64,000 nt of DNA from Deltaproteobacteria bacterium (GCA_016196825.1 JACPWY010000062.1:1-64000); one strand, 5' to 3'; positions 26,181-35,949 are shown, counted from the first letter of the stretch. Notes: a model not told the origin generated them from the letters alone. Numbers and translations: made by a program.

Positions 26181-27071
26181 ATGAACAAGCAATTCCTCGC
26201 AGCTCTTATCATTACTCTTTCGGTCAGCGTTTCGTTCGCAGCCGGCCCCGCCCGGGAAGCTCCGAAAGCGAAGGAAGATCCTCGCAAGGAACAGGGGCGC
26301 AAAAAGACGAAGGCTATGACCCCCGCAGAGGCAGCCAAGGCCATCGAAATGGAAAGAGCAACCAAAGAGGCCGACAAGGGCAATTCCGCCCGGCCCAACC
26401 GCGTAAAGGAAGGCTTTGCTCCTGAGGGAAAAAACGCGCCTGAGACTATCGGGAAACATGACGCCAGGGGCGCCAAGCAGGTCACCGGCGAGTTCAATAA
26501 CGGCCGGCCGGTGACAACCGAAGATGTGAGGGATTGGACAAAGCTCGGCGGCATGATCGAAGCGAAACTCGGGGGCGACAAGGCCGCGACTAAACAAATC
26601 ATGAGGGAGCTCGCCGCAGTCCGCAAAAGGATCGAAGGCGACACGAACAGCGAAGAGGGCATGAATCGCCTCTACAACATGATCGCCCGCCATCTGAGTT
26701 TTAAGGGTGAATTGGATACCGACGGCCTCCTCCGCGAAGCGCTCGATGTGCTGGGCGGAGCCACCGAGGCGAACCTGCGCATCTGCCAGGCCGCTTTCTG
26801 CACGAAAAATTGCGGAACGCGTCTGACCGCAGGAGCTTGCCGCAAAGTCGCTTTGGCTCTCTCTGCGGCGGCACTAGTGGCCATCCCGGCTGAGGCCTAC
26901 GCGAGCTTCTTCAACAACTTCCTGGATCAGACGAAGGCAAACCCGAACAACAACTCGGTTGCCTGCACTGCGGTCCTCGGCAAGGAGAAATTCACGGTCA
27001 ACGTTTCGGGGCTCCAACACGAGATCCCCGACGAAGTAACGCCTCCGACCGATGCGGACGAGGCGAAGTAA
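26181..27071 (+). CDS. Secreted hypothetical protein with C-terminal cysteines
   Basis: 296 residues. ATG 26181 is chosen because GGAGG lies 8 bases upstream and a signal peptide follows (MNKQFLAALIITLSVSVSFA). The mature part starts highly charged and Lys/Ala/Pro-rich (about 70 residues), followed by helical sequence, then a Cys-containing segment (RICQAAFCTKNCGTRLTAGAC) and a hydrophobic stretch (ALALSAAALVAIPAEAY) that may be a membrane hairpin. I do not recognise a domain. A possible -10 box TACAAT is at 26156-26161. A strong terminator follows at 27090. Confidence 0.65.
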   Translation: MNKQFLAALIITLSVSVSFAAGPAREAPKAKEDPRKEQGRKKTKAMTPAEAAKAIEMERATKEADKGNSARPNRVKEGFAPEGKNAPETIGKHDARGAKQVTGEFNNGRPVTTEDVRDWTKLGGMIEAKLGGDKAATKQIMRELAAVRKRIEGDTNSEEGMNRLYNMIARHLSFKGELDTDGLLREALDVLGGATEANLRICQAAFCTKNCGTRLTAGACRKVALALSAAALVAIPAEAYASFFNNFLDQTKANPNNNSVACTAVLGKEKFTVNVSGLQHEIPDEVTPPTDADEAK

Positions 27072-27089
27072 CTCGTTCCAGAGTCTTCA

Positions 27090-27119
27090 GCCCGGGCCTT
27101 GCGGCCCGGGCTTTTTTTT
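27090..27119 (+). terminator. Rho-independent terminator
   Basis: Perfect 9-bp GC stem GCCCGGGCC (27090-27098) and GGCCCGGGC (27103-27111), TTGC loop, then eight T (27112-27119). It ends the secreted-protein gene at 26181-27071. Confidence 0.95.
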
Positions 27120-27259
27120 GAGCTCTTTCCAAGTAATACAGTGGGTCGACAGGGTGCCGCCGCACCGATGAAAGACTGTCGCGCGTCCCGAGAGGCGACT
27201 CACGCGCCGGGCAGATTTGTTTGCACGTCCCCGGTCTTCGAGCGGCTTGTTCCCCGAAG

Positions 27260-27901
27260 TTACCGGTTCGCGATAACATCGGGTGCTTTGGGCGGCGTGT
27301 CAGGCCTTTGCCAACGAGGAAAATCTTGCCGTGCCTTAAAAAGATTGTGCGCCCTGCACAATGACCGGATGTTGCCTTTGTCATGGCTACTCCCCCCAAG
27401 CGCCCAAGGCTGCACATGATCGTCTTGAAGATGTGCGGTTTGGCTACACCGAATGCCTTTCGGGCTCACAAAGGTGCATTGATACCCATCACGCTCCCTC
27501 ACCTCCTTCGAGATAGCTTTGGGAACATACCGGGTGTGACGCTTGACCACGCACGCCCGAGGCCTCTTCTCTCTAACAAAATGCGTCGCCATTTTAATAA
27601 GAAGCCTCAATGGGTCTTTCTCAGACCCAATCCGCCGAGCGTTCTCGAGAAGAACTCTCAGTTCGTCCGTCATCTCAACCGTAAAGAACTCTCTCTTCTT
27701 TGTTCTTTCTGGAAACTTCTTATCTAAGACCTTCTCAATCGCTTTGACCGATTTGTTGACCACCTGAGGCAAGATTTCCTTCGCATTACCTATCTCAAGA
27801 TAGGGAGCAAGAGCACTGATGGCCGTCAAAGACAGTTCGCCGTTCTCAAGAAGAGCCTTTTGCTTTTTCTTGCCCAAAAGCCAACCACCATTCCCGCACA
27901 C
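27260..27901 (-). CDS. 5'-truncated HNH endonuclease family protein
   Basis: 213 codons. Residues 15-130 are homologous to the HNH-family gene at the left edge (LLENGELSLTAIS matches LLENGTLSLTSL; GNAKEILPQVVNKS; MTDELRVLLENARRI). The C-terminus has an intact HNH nuclease motif: RDGYQC, DDHVQPWALGGSSHDKGNIRSLCRAHN, with the zinc or metal-binding Cys and His residues. About 85 residues present at the N-terminus of the other copy are missing; the frame instead opens at GTG 27901 right after a TGA stop. It is either a remnant or a shortened but translated protein. Confidence 0.65.
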   Translation of the reverse strand: MCGNGGWLLGKKKQKALLENGELSLTAISALAPYLEIGNAKEILPQVVNKSVKAIEKVLDKKFPERTKKREFFTVEMTDELRVLLENARRIGSEKDPLRLLIKMATHFVREKRPRACVVKRHTRYVPKAISKEVRERDGYQCTFVSPKGIRCSQTAHLQDDHVQPWALGGSSHDKGNIRSLCRAHNLFKARQDFPRWQRPDTPPKAPDVIANR

Positions 27902-28029
27902 CGATCAAAAGATAGACAGCCTCACGATTCTCTCCGCCCTATCCCGAAATCATTTCCCTACCCAATCCATCACTTACCGATGTCTACACAATTGCCCCAC
28001 TGGTATACGCCTTGCAGCCAGTTAGGGGC

Positions 28030-31000
28030 ATGCGCGCATCCGCAAGCCTACTGGGTGTCTATCTCTGCACACTTTCGCTCGCCCTTTCGGCGGCAGGTAA
28101 CCATGACAACGCCAGACCTTCCGGTGGCCAGCGCCTTGATTGCTCCGCCCAAGGGTTTCACAACAAATTCGGCATTCACACCCTCGTCGAAGCCAACAAT
28201 AAAAGCCCCAAGCAGGCCTCTGTTCCCCTTTTTGAGGCCACAAGGGACTACGAAATGATGGGTTTCCCAAGGGCGATGGTAGGCAGCGTGGGCGGCGCCT
28301 ACGACAACAACAACCTCGAATACAAAAGTATGGCAGTGGGCTGGAAATATGCTCCGCCTAAGGACACGGCCTTTCGCTACGCCATGGCCTATGCACTTCT
28401 TTGCGACGCCCAGACACCCGACTCGGGCTTCTCGAAACAGCTCCTCATGAACATCGGGAGGGATGACCTCTTTAAGGCCTACCTCTCGACCTGGGGCCCC
28501 ACGGAGCGTAGGCAGATTCAGCCCAGCGAGGAGTCCATCGCCAAGTCCGCCCTCATGCTCCAGATATACAAGGACCTCAATGAAGCGCTCAAAACCAAGA
28601 ATCCTTTGATCAGAGATTTCCTGAAGGGCATGATCACGCAGATTGAGGCCAACGAGAACAAGATCTCGAGCCAGAAGCCTTTGGTCTTCACGAAACCGTT
28701 CTTGATAGAGCTCGAAAAGCTCCTCAAGGTGATGGCTAAGCCAGACGAAAAACGCACAGAGGAAGAGAAGAAGCTCTTTGCATTTTGGGGCTCCTTTTCA
28801 GCAGAGCCTCGCTTCAGCTACCTCATGAACCCTCTCGTGGCCTCTTACATGCGGGCCGCCCGCGACACCGGAATCTCAGACTCCAAAGGGCACATCGTCA
28901 ACAGGAGCCAGCTCGAATATATCCAGAGCCAAATTCAGACCCTTTTGAAAAATAAAGACTTCACCTTTCTCACCGATCCCATTGCAGCCGGCGGCACGAT
29001 CAGTTTCCGGAAGCGGCCCGCCGAACCCGCAGCGGACGACAAGAACGCGATAGCCGCCTTTTCTGACGACAAAGGCAAGCCCGAAAAGCCCGAAAAGCCC
29101 GAGATGATCGGCGAAGCCTTCCTGGAGGTGCCAAACCCCATGAAGCAGATCGACGTCGCTCTCAAAGAGATCTTTCAAACCTGGCAAGAGAAAGAATGGA
29201 CCCCCGGCCAGGAGCTCGATAAGCGGCGGGAAGTTCAAGATCGTCTGCTCAGGCTTCTGATCGCTTATGATGACCTCGGCCACTCCTCCTCTCCCGAACT
29301 CCATGGAATGCGCACGGCGATTCTCCATGCCATGGCAGGGCTCACCGACGCTGAGCGCTCACCCGGGGTGCCAACCGACGAATTCGATCTCAAGAGCCTT
29401 CACAACCCGGACGCCCTGCGAATGGATCGCGAACGTTTTTCTCTGATCGGCCGAAAGTCCGGCACCCATTACGAGCCCGGCGCGCTCAACGAATTCACCA
29501 AGATGGATGCCCCCTGGAAGGCCATCGTCCATGCGATCGCCTATCGGCCTAACGAGTACTTCTCTGGCCAGGCGAAAGATCTGACCCGCTTTCTCCAGAC
29601 CGGCGCCTCGAGCGACCTTGTCCGCGCCCTTTTGAATTCCCAGGCCCTGTTGCGCCTGGCCGCGGAGGTCTTGAAAGAGTCCGGTGCCGATGCCGAAGCT
29701 GCCGCACTTCTCAAAGAGGTTGCCGGTTTCGACGGTATGACCGACAAGCAGCAGCAACGCTACCAGACGCTGCGCCGACGACTGGTCGACTCCATTCTCT
29801 CTGTTCCATTTGAAAAGCTCGATGATTCAAATCGCGCGAGCCTCACAGCGATCACGCTATTAGACGAAATTGGTCTGTCCGGCGTCACACCACGCGACTT
29901 TTCCACACTCTCAGACACCGGCCGCACGGGACTTGAAAAAAGCCCGCTCTTTAAACCCGAACACTACCTTCTCGCCACACGCCGCCTCGAGCTCGAAGTG
30001 GAGACAAATCGCCTGAAGGATTTCGCGTCAAAAGCGGGAATGGATCTCTCAACGCTCGAACACAATATCGCGGCCCACGCCAAGGATTTTTCGGGCCACA
30101 ACACTGGTCTAACGCCCGATATTCGCCAAACGCTCGCTCGCCGTATTCTCGACATTCCTTTCCACGGCGATCTCCAGCCCCTGCACAGGGAAGAACAGAC
30201 AGAGTTGCTCAAGCTCGGACGCAATCTCCTTTCTATTCATGGGTACAATCTCTCCAAGAACGAAAAGCGGCAAGCCCGACAGGCCCTGGATGAATTGATC
30301 TTCCGCCCCATGACCTCCGATGTGGCGAATGAGTGGATTGAACGCCTCGCGGGCGCCGACGCCTCCTATTTTGGCGCGGGAGTCCCTTCATATGAAGGCT
30401 CTGAGGCCGCTATGATGGCGTTGGCTGACAAAGGCCTTTTTGAACCTGAACGCTTTCACCATCTCATCGAGCTCCGCGGAAAATACCAAGATGCCGTTGC
30501 GCCTTTGAGAAATGATCTTGCGGCGCGAATGCTCGACTTTGCCCGAACCCTCAGACTGCGCGAAGAAAAGCAGATGGACAACAACACGCCGATGTTAAAG
30601 CAAGCCGATCAGATCACGGTCCAGACCGCGATCCAACGTGTCCTCGAAGAGGCGCTATACCGGCCCGATAAGGCCCACATCACCGATATTTTGGTCAACC
30701 TCTTCCAAGGCGAAGAGGTCGACCTCGAACCCGTTCTGAGGGGACTCCCCGCCCAGGACGCCAGACTCGCAGCGGCAGGCCTTAAATACCTCGCAGGCGC
30801 CGGAATGGGCGACTTCCTTAAGAAACACGCCACCGAGAAACTGAAAGCTTGGGAGAAGCTCAGCCAAGCTTGGCTGAGCGACCTCAACGCCGAGATCCCC
30901 AATGCTTCGGAAGACGAACAGATGTGGGCGACTACCGTACTAGGCGACATGGATCGCTACCGACGAGCGATGACAGGGCTCACCCGGGCCGGCTGGCGCA

Positions 31001-34000
31001 GCCCCACCAATCTGATGAGTGCCCAGTGGAAGAAGAGGATCCAGACCATTTTCCGGGAAACCGGCACTCTCCCTGCCATCACGGCCGCACTGACGAAGAC
31101 CGGTCCCTCCCACGTCGGTCCCTTCTTAAGAGGATTCAGCGAGGAGAAAGAGGGCCCAGGCATTCATCAACGTTTGGCCGCTATCGACGGGGAACTTGAG
31201 CTGCTCGAAAAGATTGCGGCCAAAGACGGCGGCAAAGCCTTCACGAGTGAACGGGAAAAGATTCAGGCCGCTATCGATCCCACCCGAGGGATCTCCTACA
31301 ACCCGGTCACCAACACCGTCATCCTCAACAAGAACGCGCAATTGACGACGGCCGATCTCAAAAAGCTCAAGGCCATTGGAGAGCTCAACCTGTTCATTGA
31401 CGACGGCCTGAATAGCCAAAGCATTTCGCATGTGGGGTACGCGGGGCTCGAAGACTGGTTTCACCAGCTCCGATTCGCCCACCGCCGCGGGGATGCCTAC
31501 GATGATCCCCACTCCCCGGCCGTCGAAGCCAAGGAGCCTTACCTCCCCTTCAACGAAACGACGGCGATCAAGGTCATCCAACACGAGGATGGCACCTACC
31601 ACTACATCTTCACTCCTACCGCGCTGATCAAAGACAAGCTGAAGGCGGACAAGAAGGAACTCACGGCCCTTCGCAAAAACTGGATCGATTCCCATGACGA
31701 TGAGAAAGGTGTCTGGCACGCCACGAAAGAATACGGCGGAGAGATTTTGTCCCACATCCCATTCGTCCCCGGATTCGGCAGGGCCTGGGGAAACACTTGG
31801 GAATCCATGAAGGACTTGAGCGGTCTGAACCCTTTCTATGACCCCAAATTCATTCCCCTCATCACCAGTGAGGACAAGATTATGGGAGACTCCTACAATG
31901 CCATGGTCCGCAAACTCCACGATGTGATCGACGCCGGCTACATCGCCGAAGACGGCGGCCGATCGGGCATCGAGATCGGCGCCGACAACACGCGCCTCAT
32001 TGGCGACAAATTGCACAATGAAAGGGCTGCGATCGACAGTTTTATAGGGAAGGTAGAGACCATGCATGACATCGCGGTCATCGCCGCCACTTCGGCAATG
32101 CCACTCGAAGGCCTCCTCGCGTCCGCGGCCGCCTCGTTTAAGGGCACGACAGCCGCCTCTCGCTTCGCGGCCCAGAGCCTTCTCATCACCGCCCGCGCCG
32201 CCAAGGCCTATCGCGCTTCAACCATCGGTGCCTTGAAAACAGCGGGCATCTTCACGGGAGTGGGAACGGCTACGGAGTGGGGTATCACAGGCATTCAATA
32301 CACCGCCGGACAGTTCGGCCTCGATTGGTTAGCAGGCCGCGGCCCCCGCATGATTCGTGACAAGCTGGCGCTCGCCAAAGAAAAGGGCAATATCGGTTGG
32401 CGCAATCCGAAGTTCTACGACCACGAACCCCGCATGATCGACTTTGTCACCAACCGCTTCAACCCCGATCCCGAAGAGATCAAACGGTATCAGGCGGCGG
32501 CGTTCGAATATGCCATCGAAGAGGCTCTGGATCCCGATGGCAACGGTGTCCCCAACGATCACTCCGCGTTCGAGCAGAAGATCAACGGCCAAAAATCGCT
32601 CGCCGACTTGGCCTGGTCACCCGTGCAACAATTTGCTGGCAATGCCAAATTCTTCCAGGGCCTAAATCTCGCCAAGGGCGGTTTCCCGCGCGGCGGACTT
32701 CCGGGTGAGATGGCATTTGCAGGATTGTGGTCAAAGTTCCACCCGCTCGATCCCGGATTCGATCGCATTCGGCGCGCGGAGCAACAGCGGCTAGAGATGG
32801 CCCGCCAGAGCGGCACACCATCTGCGGCTGAAAAGCACAATGAAAAGAATACGAGTAAAAACGACCCTGAAGATCCCGAGAAACCAGCGACCGAGCCGTC
32901 CCTGTGGGATCAGTTTCACGACGAGACCCGCGAAAGAGGAATCTTTGAGATTGCAGGCCGCGAGCTCTTCGGCGGTGGCATCGAAGGTTCGCGCTTCGGC
33001 GTCGCGGGCATTCCCACCCAAATGCTCATGAAACGCCTCGGGCCCGGCGCCGCCAACACCGCTCTCGGCATGGGAACATTCTTATTCTTCGATGAGCTGA
33101 CAAAGTCAGGAGTTCGTTCGGTGGAGAGCGGTGAGAGGATGCATTTCCCATGGGAAGATCCCGAAGAGCTGGCCCATTCCTTCACGATGGGGCTATATAT
33201 CGGCCACGGCATCGCAAAAGGGGCACAGACCCAGAGCTATTACCAGGGTCTGAAACGGGACTATTTGGGTATGTATGAAGGCAAGCGCAAGACTCCGATA
33301 ACACCCTATCCTCCAGCAACGCCCGGCACTTCAGCAGCGCCCAGCACCCCAGCAGCGCCCAGCACCCCAGCAGCGCCCAGCACTCCGGCAACACCCGGCA
33401 CTCCAGCAACGCCCGGCACTCCAGCAACGCCTGGCACTCCAGCAACCCACGGCACCCCAGCCGAGCCCGGCACTCCGGCAACGCCCAATACTGCGACAAC
33501 AGCCGGAAAGAGGCCTCCAGTGGGTGCCTCGCCAATCGGCCGTCTGGCTTTCGAACAGTTTGGTGGGAATACAGCACAGACGCTTGAGTTTTTAAAAACC
33601 ATTACACCCGACGAGTTGGCCAGAGCCCCGCGTGAGGTCCAGACCGAATTCGTCCAGATCATCAAGTCTCTGCGCGAAAGTGCCGTCCTAGACATTGAGG
33701 CCTTTGCCAAATCCACAAAAGATCCCAAACTTGCAAAGCGGGCCAATCGCCTCACCGAGACTGAGCCGGAGATCGCCACTCTCACTAGAAAGGGAACACA
33801 GGAACAGCTTTCCACAGAGGAGGCCAACCGACTGAGCTCGCTCAAAACTGAGCGAGAGGCCATTCTCATCGAGATGGCGGCCCGCCTTGAGCCTGAGAAA
33901 AACGCCTCGGACGCCGCCAAACGGCGCATGCAGTACCGCAACCGGATGGTTAAGGGCATCCCAGCGAGAGTCGTCAGCACCGAGCGGGGCGATATGGAGA

Positions 34001-34470
34001 CAATTCGAACGTATGAAAACCACGGCGCCTTGATCAATCAGGCCATCGCCCGCCTCGACATGCTCGACAACTTTGAGGCCCCGATTCTTGCCACCTCGGC
34101 CGTGCTCTCACCTGAGACTGAAATCGCGGCAAAGGTCTTAGGTCGCACTCACCCGAAGGCCGTCGAGGCTCTTAAGCGCGAGGCCGAGCGCCAGAAAACT
34201 GCGAGTGGATTTCACGATGGGTATAGGACGTTCGAAGAAAGAAACATCGTCCCGCACCTCTCGGATCTCCCCTTCAAATTGTCATCGATCTCTCAACTGG
34301 GCACCAAGCCCGCAGTGGGTTTCGGTCGTGCGAAACAGATTGCCTCCGAGCGGATCGTAAACGCCCGCCAGAGCTCCAATGATCCTCAGGAGAAGGAACA
34401 GCTTCTCGACGTACTGCGCCGCATCGATCAGGAAAGAGCGCTGAAGATTGAGGCGAAGGAGCAAAAATGA
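28030..34470 (+). CDS. Giant secreted protein of unknown function (2146 residues)
   Basis: ATG 28030 begins a signal peptide (MRASASLLGVYLCTLSLALSAAG); an in-frame start at 28012 would add six residues. GGGG lies 4 bases upstream. The body is mostly helical and hydrophilic. A hydrophobic Ala-rich region (about residues 1340-1440) could be membrane-associated. The repeat PATPGT/PAAPST (residues about 1761-1825) forms a Pro/Thr/Ala linker before a final 320-residue helical domain. There are no recognised catalytic motifs. The stop overlaps the start of the next lipoprotein gene (ATGA), so the two are co-translated and probably work together. I have no family name for it. Confidence 0.7.
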   Translation: MRASASLLGVYLCTLSLALSAAGNHDNARPSGGQRLDCSAQGFHNKFGIHTLVEANNKSPKQASVPLFEATRDYEMMGFPRAMVGSVGGAYDNNNLEYKSMAVGWKYAPPKDTAFRYAMAYALLCDAQTPDSGFSKQLLMNIGRDDLFKAYLSTWGPTERRQIQPSEESIAKSALMLQIYKDLNEALKTKNPLIRDFLKGMITQIEANENKISSQKPLVFTKPFLIELEKLLKVMAKPDEKRTEEEKKLFAFWGSFSAEPRFSYLMNPLVASYMRAARDTGISDSKGHIVNRSQLEYIQSQIQTLLKNKDFTFLTDPIAAGGTISFRKRPAEPAADDKNAIAAFSDDKGKPEKPEKPEMIGEAFLEVPNPMKQIDVALKEIFQTWQEKEWTPGQELDKRREVQDRLLRLLIAYDDLGHSSSPELHGMRTAILHAMAGLTDAERSPGVPTDEFDLKSLHNPDALRMDRERFSLIGRKSGTHYEPGALNEFTKMDAPWKAIVHAIAYRPNEYFSGQAKDLTRFLQTGASSDLVRALLNSQALLRLAAEVLKESGADAEAAALLKEVAGFDGMTDKQQQRYQTLRRRLVDSILSVPFEKLDDSNRASLTAITLLDEIGLSGVTPRDFSTLSDTGRTGLEKSPLFKPEHYLLATRRLELEVETNRLKDFASKAGMDLSTLEHNIAAHAKDFSGHNTGLTPDIRQTLARRILDIPFHGDLQPLHREEQTELLKLGRNLLSIHGYNLSKNEKRQARQALDELIFRPMTSDVANEWIERLAGADASYFGAGVPSYEGSEAAMMALADKGLFEPERFHHLIELRGKYQDAVAPLRNDLAARMLDFARTLRLREEKQMDNNTPMLKQADQITVQTAIQRVLEEALYRPDKAHITDILVNLFQGEEVDLEPVLRGLPAQDARLAAAGLKYLAGAGMGDFLKKHATEKLKAWEKLSQAWLSDLNAEIPNASEDEQMWATTVLGDMDRYRRAMTGLTRAGWRSPTNLMSAQWKKRIQTIFRETGTLPAITAALTKTGPSHVGPFLRGFSEEKEGPGIHQRLAAIDGELELLEKIAAKDGGKAFTSEREKIQAAIDPTRGISYNPVTNTVILNKNAQLTTADLKKLKAIGELNLFIDDGLNSQSISHVGYAGLEDWFHQLRFAHRRGDAYDDPHSPAVEAKEPYLPFNETTAIKVIQHEDGTYHYIFTPTALIKDKLKADKKELTALRKNWIDSHDDEKGVWHATKEYGGEILSHIPFVPGFGRAWGNTWESMKDLSGLNPFYDPKFIPLITSEDKIMGDSYNAMVRKLHDVIDAGYIAEDGGRSGIEIGADNTRLIGDKLHNERAAIDSFIGKVETMHDIAVIAATSAMPLEGLLASAAASFKGTTAASRFAAQSLLITARAAKAYRASTIGALKTAGIFTGVGTATEWGITGIQYTAGQFGLDWLAGRGPRMIRDKLALAKEKGNIGWRNPKFYDHEPRMIDFVTNRFNPDPEEIKRYQAAAFEYAIEEALDPDGNGVPNDHSAFEQKINGQKSLADLAWSPVQQFAGNAKFFQGLNLAKGGFPRGGLPGEMAFAGLWSKFHPLDPGFDRIRRAEQQRLEMARQSGTPSAAEKHNEKNTSKNDPEDPEKPATEPSLWDQFHDETRERGIFEIAGRELFGGGIEGSRFGVAGIPTQMLMKRLGPGAANTALGMGTFLFFDELTKSGVRSVESGERMHFPWEDPEELAHSFTMGLYIGHGIAKGAQTQSYYQGLKRDYLGMYEGKRKTPITPYPPATPGTSAAPSTPAAPSTPAAPSTPATPGTPATPGTPATPGTPATHGTPAEPGTPATPNTATTAGKRPPVGASPIGRLAFEQFGGNTAQTLEFLKTITPDELARAPREVQTEFVQIIKSLRESAVLDIEAFAKSTKDPKLAKRANRLTETEPEIATLTRKGTQEQLSTEEANRLSSLKTEREAILIEMAARLEPEKNASDAAKRRMQYRNRMVKGIPARVVSTERGDMETIRTYENHGALINQAIARLDMLDNFEAPILATSAVLSPETEIAAKVLGRTHPKAVEALKREAERQKTASGFHDGYRTFEERNIVPHLSDLPFKLSSISQLGTKPAVGFGRAKQIASERIVNARQSSNDPQEKEQLLDVLRRIDQERALKIEAKEQK
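33310..33504 (+). repeat. 18-bp tandem repeat encoding a Pro/Thr/Ala linker
   Basis: About ten imperfect 18-base units coding for GTPATP or STPAAP, in frame within the giant protein. Third-position changes between units (cact/cacc, gcgccc/acaccc) show selection for the peptide. It resembles flexible cell-surface linkers. Confidence 0.9.
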
Positions 34471-35438
34471 AACAGGCACTCTTGGCACTTCTCATGATCG
34501 GTGGCTGTGTCCACCAGGAGACCGTGAACACTTCGTCGGACAGCATCTCGATCCGTTTTCAAAATATGGGGGGAATGACACTTGGCCACGGTGTCTGCTC
34601 CATCCTCAATTACGGCGGACTCGACAGGCTCTGCCACTACAGCTCCACGCGGCCCGTGGATCTCTTTTTCGAAGTCGGGCCAGGTTTCACACACGTCACC
34701 TCCCTCGTGGATGTTTTCGACATCCCCACGCAGCAACAGGAGCGCGCAGTCCAATGGGCGGAATGGCAACGTCTCGGGGCCCGTTTCTATTCGGTCGATC
34801 CCAAAGACCTTGCGCCCTCTCTCGAGCTCTTTGAGGCGGTCACCAGCAAGGGTGCCACCGAACGGCTCTCGAGCAATCTTAAGAGGCGCAACAACGAATT
34901 CCTCTTTAAGCCTTATCTCATCGTCGAGGTGAAGGGGAGGCGTCTCGCCTTCTTAAGCCTCTCCGATCCGAAATGGAATGACCCCAAGGCTCCTTGGGTG
35001 GTGAGCGATCCCGTCACCGCCTTCCAAGAAGCGGCGGCCCAGATTCCGGCCGATATCTCAGTGCTCCATGTGGTGGGCTCGATCCCCCCAGCGATTCGAG
35101 CTAGCGTGGCAGCGGTCTCTCAGCGCCCCGTCGTTTTCTTTGGAGGGGAGCTCAAGGAGATGAACTCGCGTGAGATCGTGGCTCAAGGGCTAAACAATTT
35201 TTGGTTAAAAGCGCCGGACATCGGACGTGGCGTCGGTGAAATGGTCCTGTCGGCCCGGCCCGAGGCCGAAGGCGTCGCCATTGGCGACCTGCGCTACTAC
35301 TACAAACCCTGGGTGTTAGCGAAACCGGACACGATGAGTGCCTCGTGTGCCGCACTTAATCCAGACAACCTTGCGCCGGGCAAATGCGCCCTCTCCGAAG
35401 TCGGCAAAGCCAGCTGCGCCCAAGAGATCGAAAAGTAA
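34467..35438 (+). CDS. Lipoprotein, probable catalytically dead metallophosphatase homologue
   Basis: 323 residues with a lipoprotein signal (LLMIGGC, Cys14). The layout resembles the N-terminal domain of 5'-nucleotidases: an opening strand (ISIRFQNMGG) where DxHG is expected, VDLFFEVGPGF where the GDxFQG motif is expected, LGARFYSVDPKDLA in place of the GNHEFD motif, and FKPYLIVEVKGRRLAFLSLSD, which matches the conserved strand after the substrate loop. None of the metal-binding Asp/His motifs is present. I infer a non-catalytic binding domain. It is coupled to the giant protein by an ATGA overlap. Compare the intact lipoprotein nucleotidase at 59959-61767. Confidence 0.6.
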   Translation: MKQALLALLMIGGCVHQETVNTSSDSISIRFQNMGGMTLGHGVCSILNYGGLDRLCHYSSTRPVDLFFEVGPGFTHVTSLVDVFDIPTQQQERAVQWAEWQRLGARFYSVDPKDLAPSLELFEAVTSKGATERLSSNLKRRNNEFLFKPYLIVEVKGRRLAFLSLSDPKWNDPKAPWVVSDPVTAFQEAAAQIPADISVLHVVGSIPPAIRASVAAVSQRPVVFFGGELKEMNSREIVAQGLNNFWLKAPDIGRGVGEMVLSARPEAEGVAIGDLRYYYKPWVLAKPDTMSASCAALNPDNLAPGKCALSEVGKASCAQEIEK

Positions 35439-35457
35439 ACCCCACTGACCCCCTCCA

Positions 35458-35730
35458 TCACCGATAGACATCTTTGCGGTGTGCGATCTTGAGGATCAAA
35501 ATCGCAATCCTCTCCCCATCCACCTCGTAGATCACCCGATAGACGCCCACGCGAATGCGAAATGTAGCGTCCTCTCCCGTTATCTTCTTGGAGCCCGGGG
35601 GAAAGGGCTCGTAAGCCAATCTTTGAACCGCTGCCAGCACACGTTCCCGATCGCGTTTGGGCAAGGTCCTCAATGTTTTCTCGGCGGTCCGCGAAACGAG
35701 AATTTCAAAGCGGCGCGAAAGAGCGCTCAC
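35458..35730 (-). CDS. RelE/ParE-family toxin
   Basis: 90 residues with the compact toxin fold: FEILVSRTAEKTLRTLPKRDRERVLAAVQRL (helical hairpin, in two parts), then TFRIRVGVYRVIYEVDGERIAILILKIAHRKDVYR split across the C-terminal sheet, ending with the HRKDVYR that is typical of RelE toxins. Such toxins cleave mRNA in the ribosome or poison gyrase. Its start codon overlaps the antitoxin stop by 4 bases (ATGA). Order is antitoxin first, so the pair is a normal type II operon. Confidence 0.85.
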   Translation of the reverse strand: MSALSRRFEILVSRTAEKTLRTLPKRDRERVLAAVQRLAYEPFPPGSKKITGEDATFRIRVGVYRVIYEVDGERIAILILKIAHRKDVYR

Positions 35731-35939
35731 TTGAGGCTCTTCAAGATCTCTTTGAGTGGGCGAAAGGTTTCTTTGCGAAGCTTTCTTAGGTCTTCAATGT
35801 CTTCGAGCTCTTCCAGCTTATCGACAATGGCCTCCTCGATAAATCGATTCATCTTGAGCCCGCGGCTCTCGCAAACGAGCTCCAGGGTCTTTTTGACCTT
35901 TTCGTCGATTTTGGTGGCAAGCTGGACAGTCATAGACAC
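35727..35939 (-). CDS. Ribbon-helix-helix/RelB-like antitoxin
   Basis: 70 residues. The N-terminus MTVQLATKIDEKVKKTLEL followed by RGLKMNRFIEEAIVDKLEEL fits a ribbon-helix-helix DNA-binding domain, and the Leu/Lys-rich C-terminus would bind the toxin. A second in-frame Met (residue 3) could be the start. It should repress its own promoter; a palindrome is present just upstream (35950-35971). Confidence 0.8.
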   Translation of the reverse strand: MSMTVQLATKIDEKVKKTLELVCESRGLKMNRFIEEAIVDKLEELEDIEDLRKLRKETFRPLKEILKSLK

Positions 35940-35949
35940 AGTATGACAG

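Noticed and set aside
25622..26662. 346-codon minus-strand frame
   Set aside because: Crosses two plus-strand genes and the AT-rich intergenic region; no recognisable domain.
31126..32067. 313-codon minus-strand frame inside the giant gene
   Set aside because: Fully antisense to coding sequence, no ribosome binding site, composition expected from codon bias of the plus strand.
33310..33504. Possible CRISPR array
   Set aside because: The repeats are 18-base units without spacers, in frame, and encode a Pro/Thr/Ala linker.
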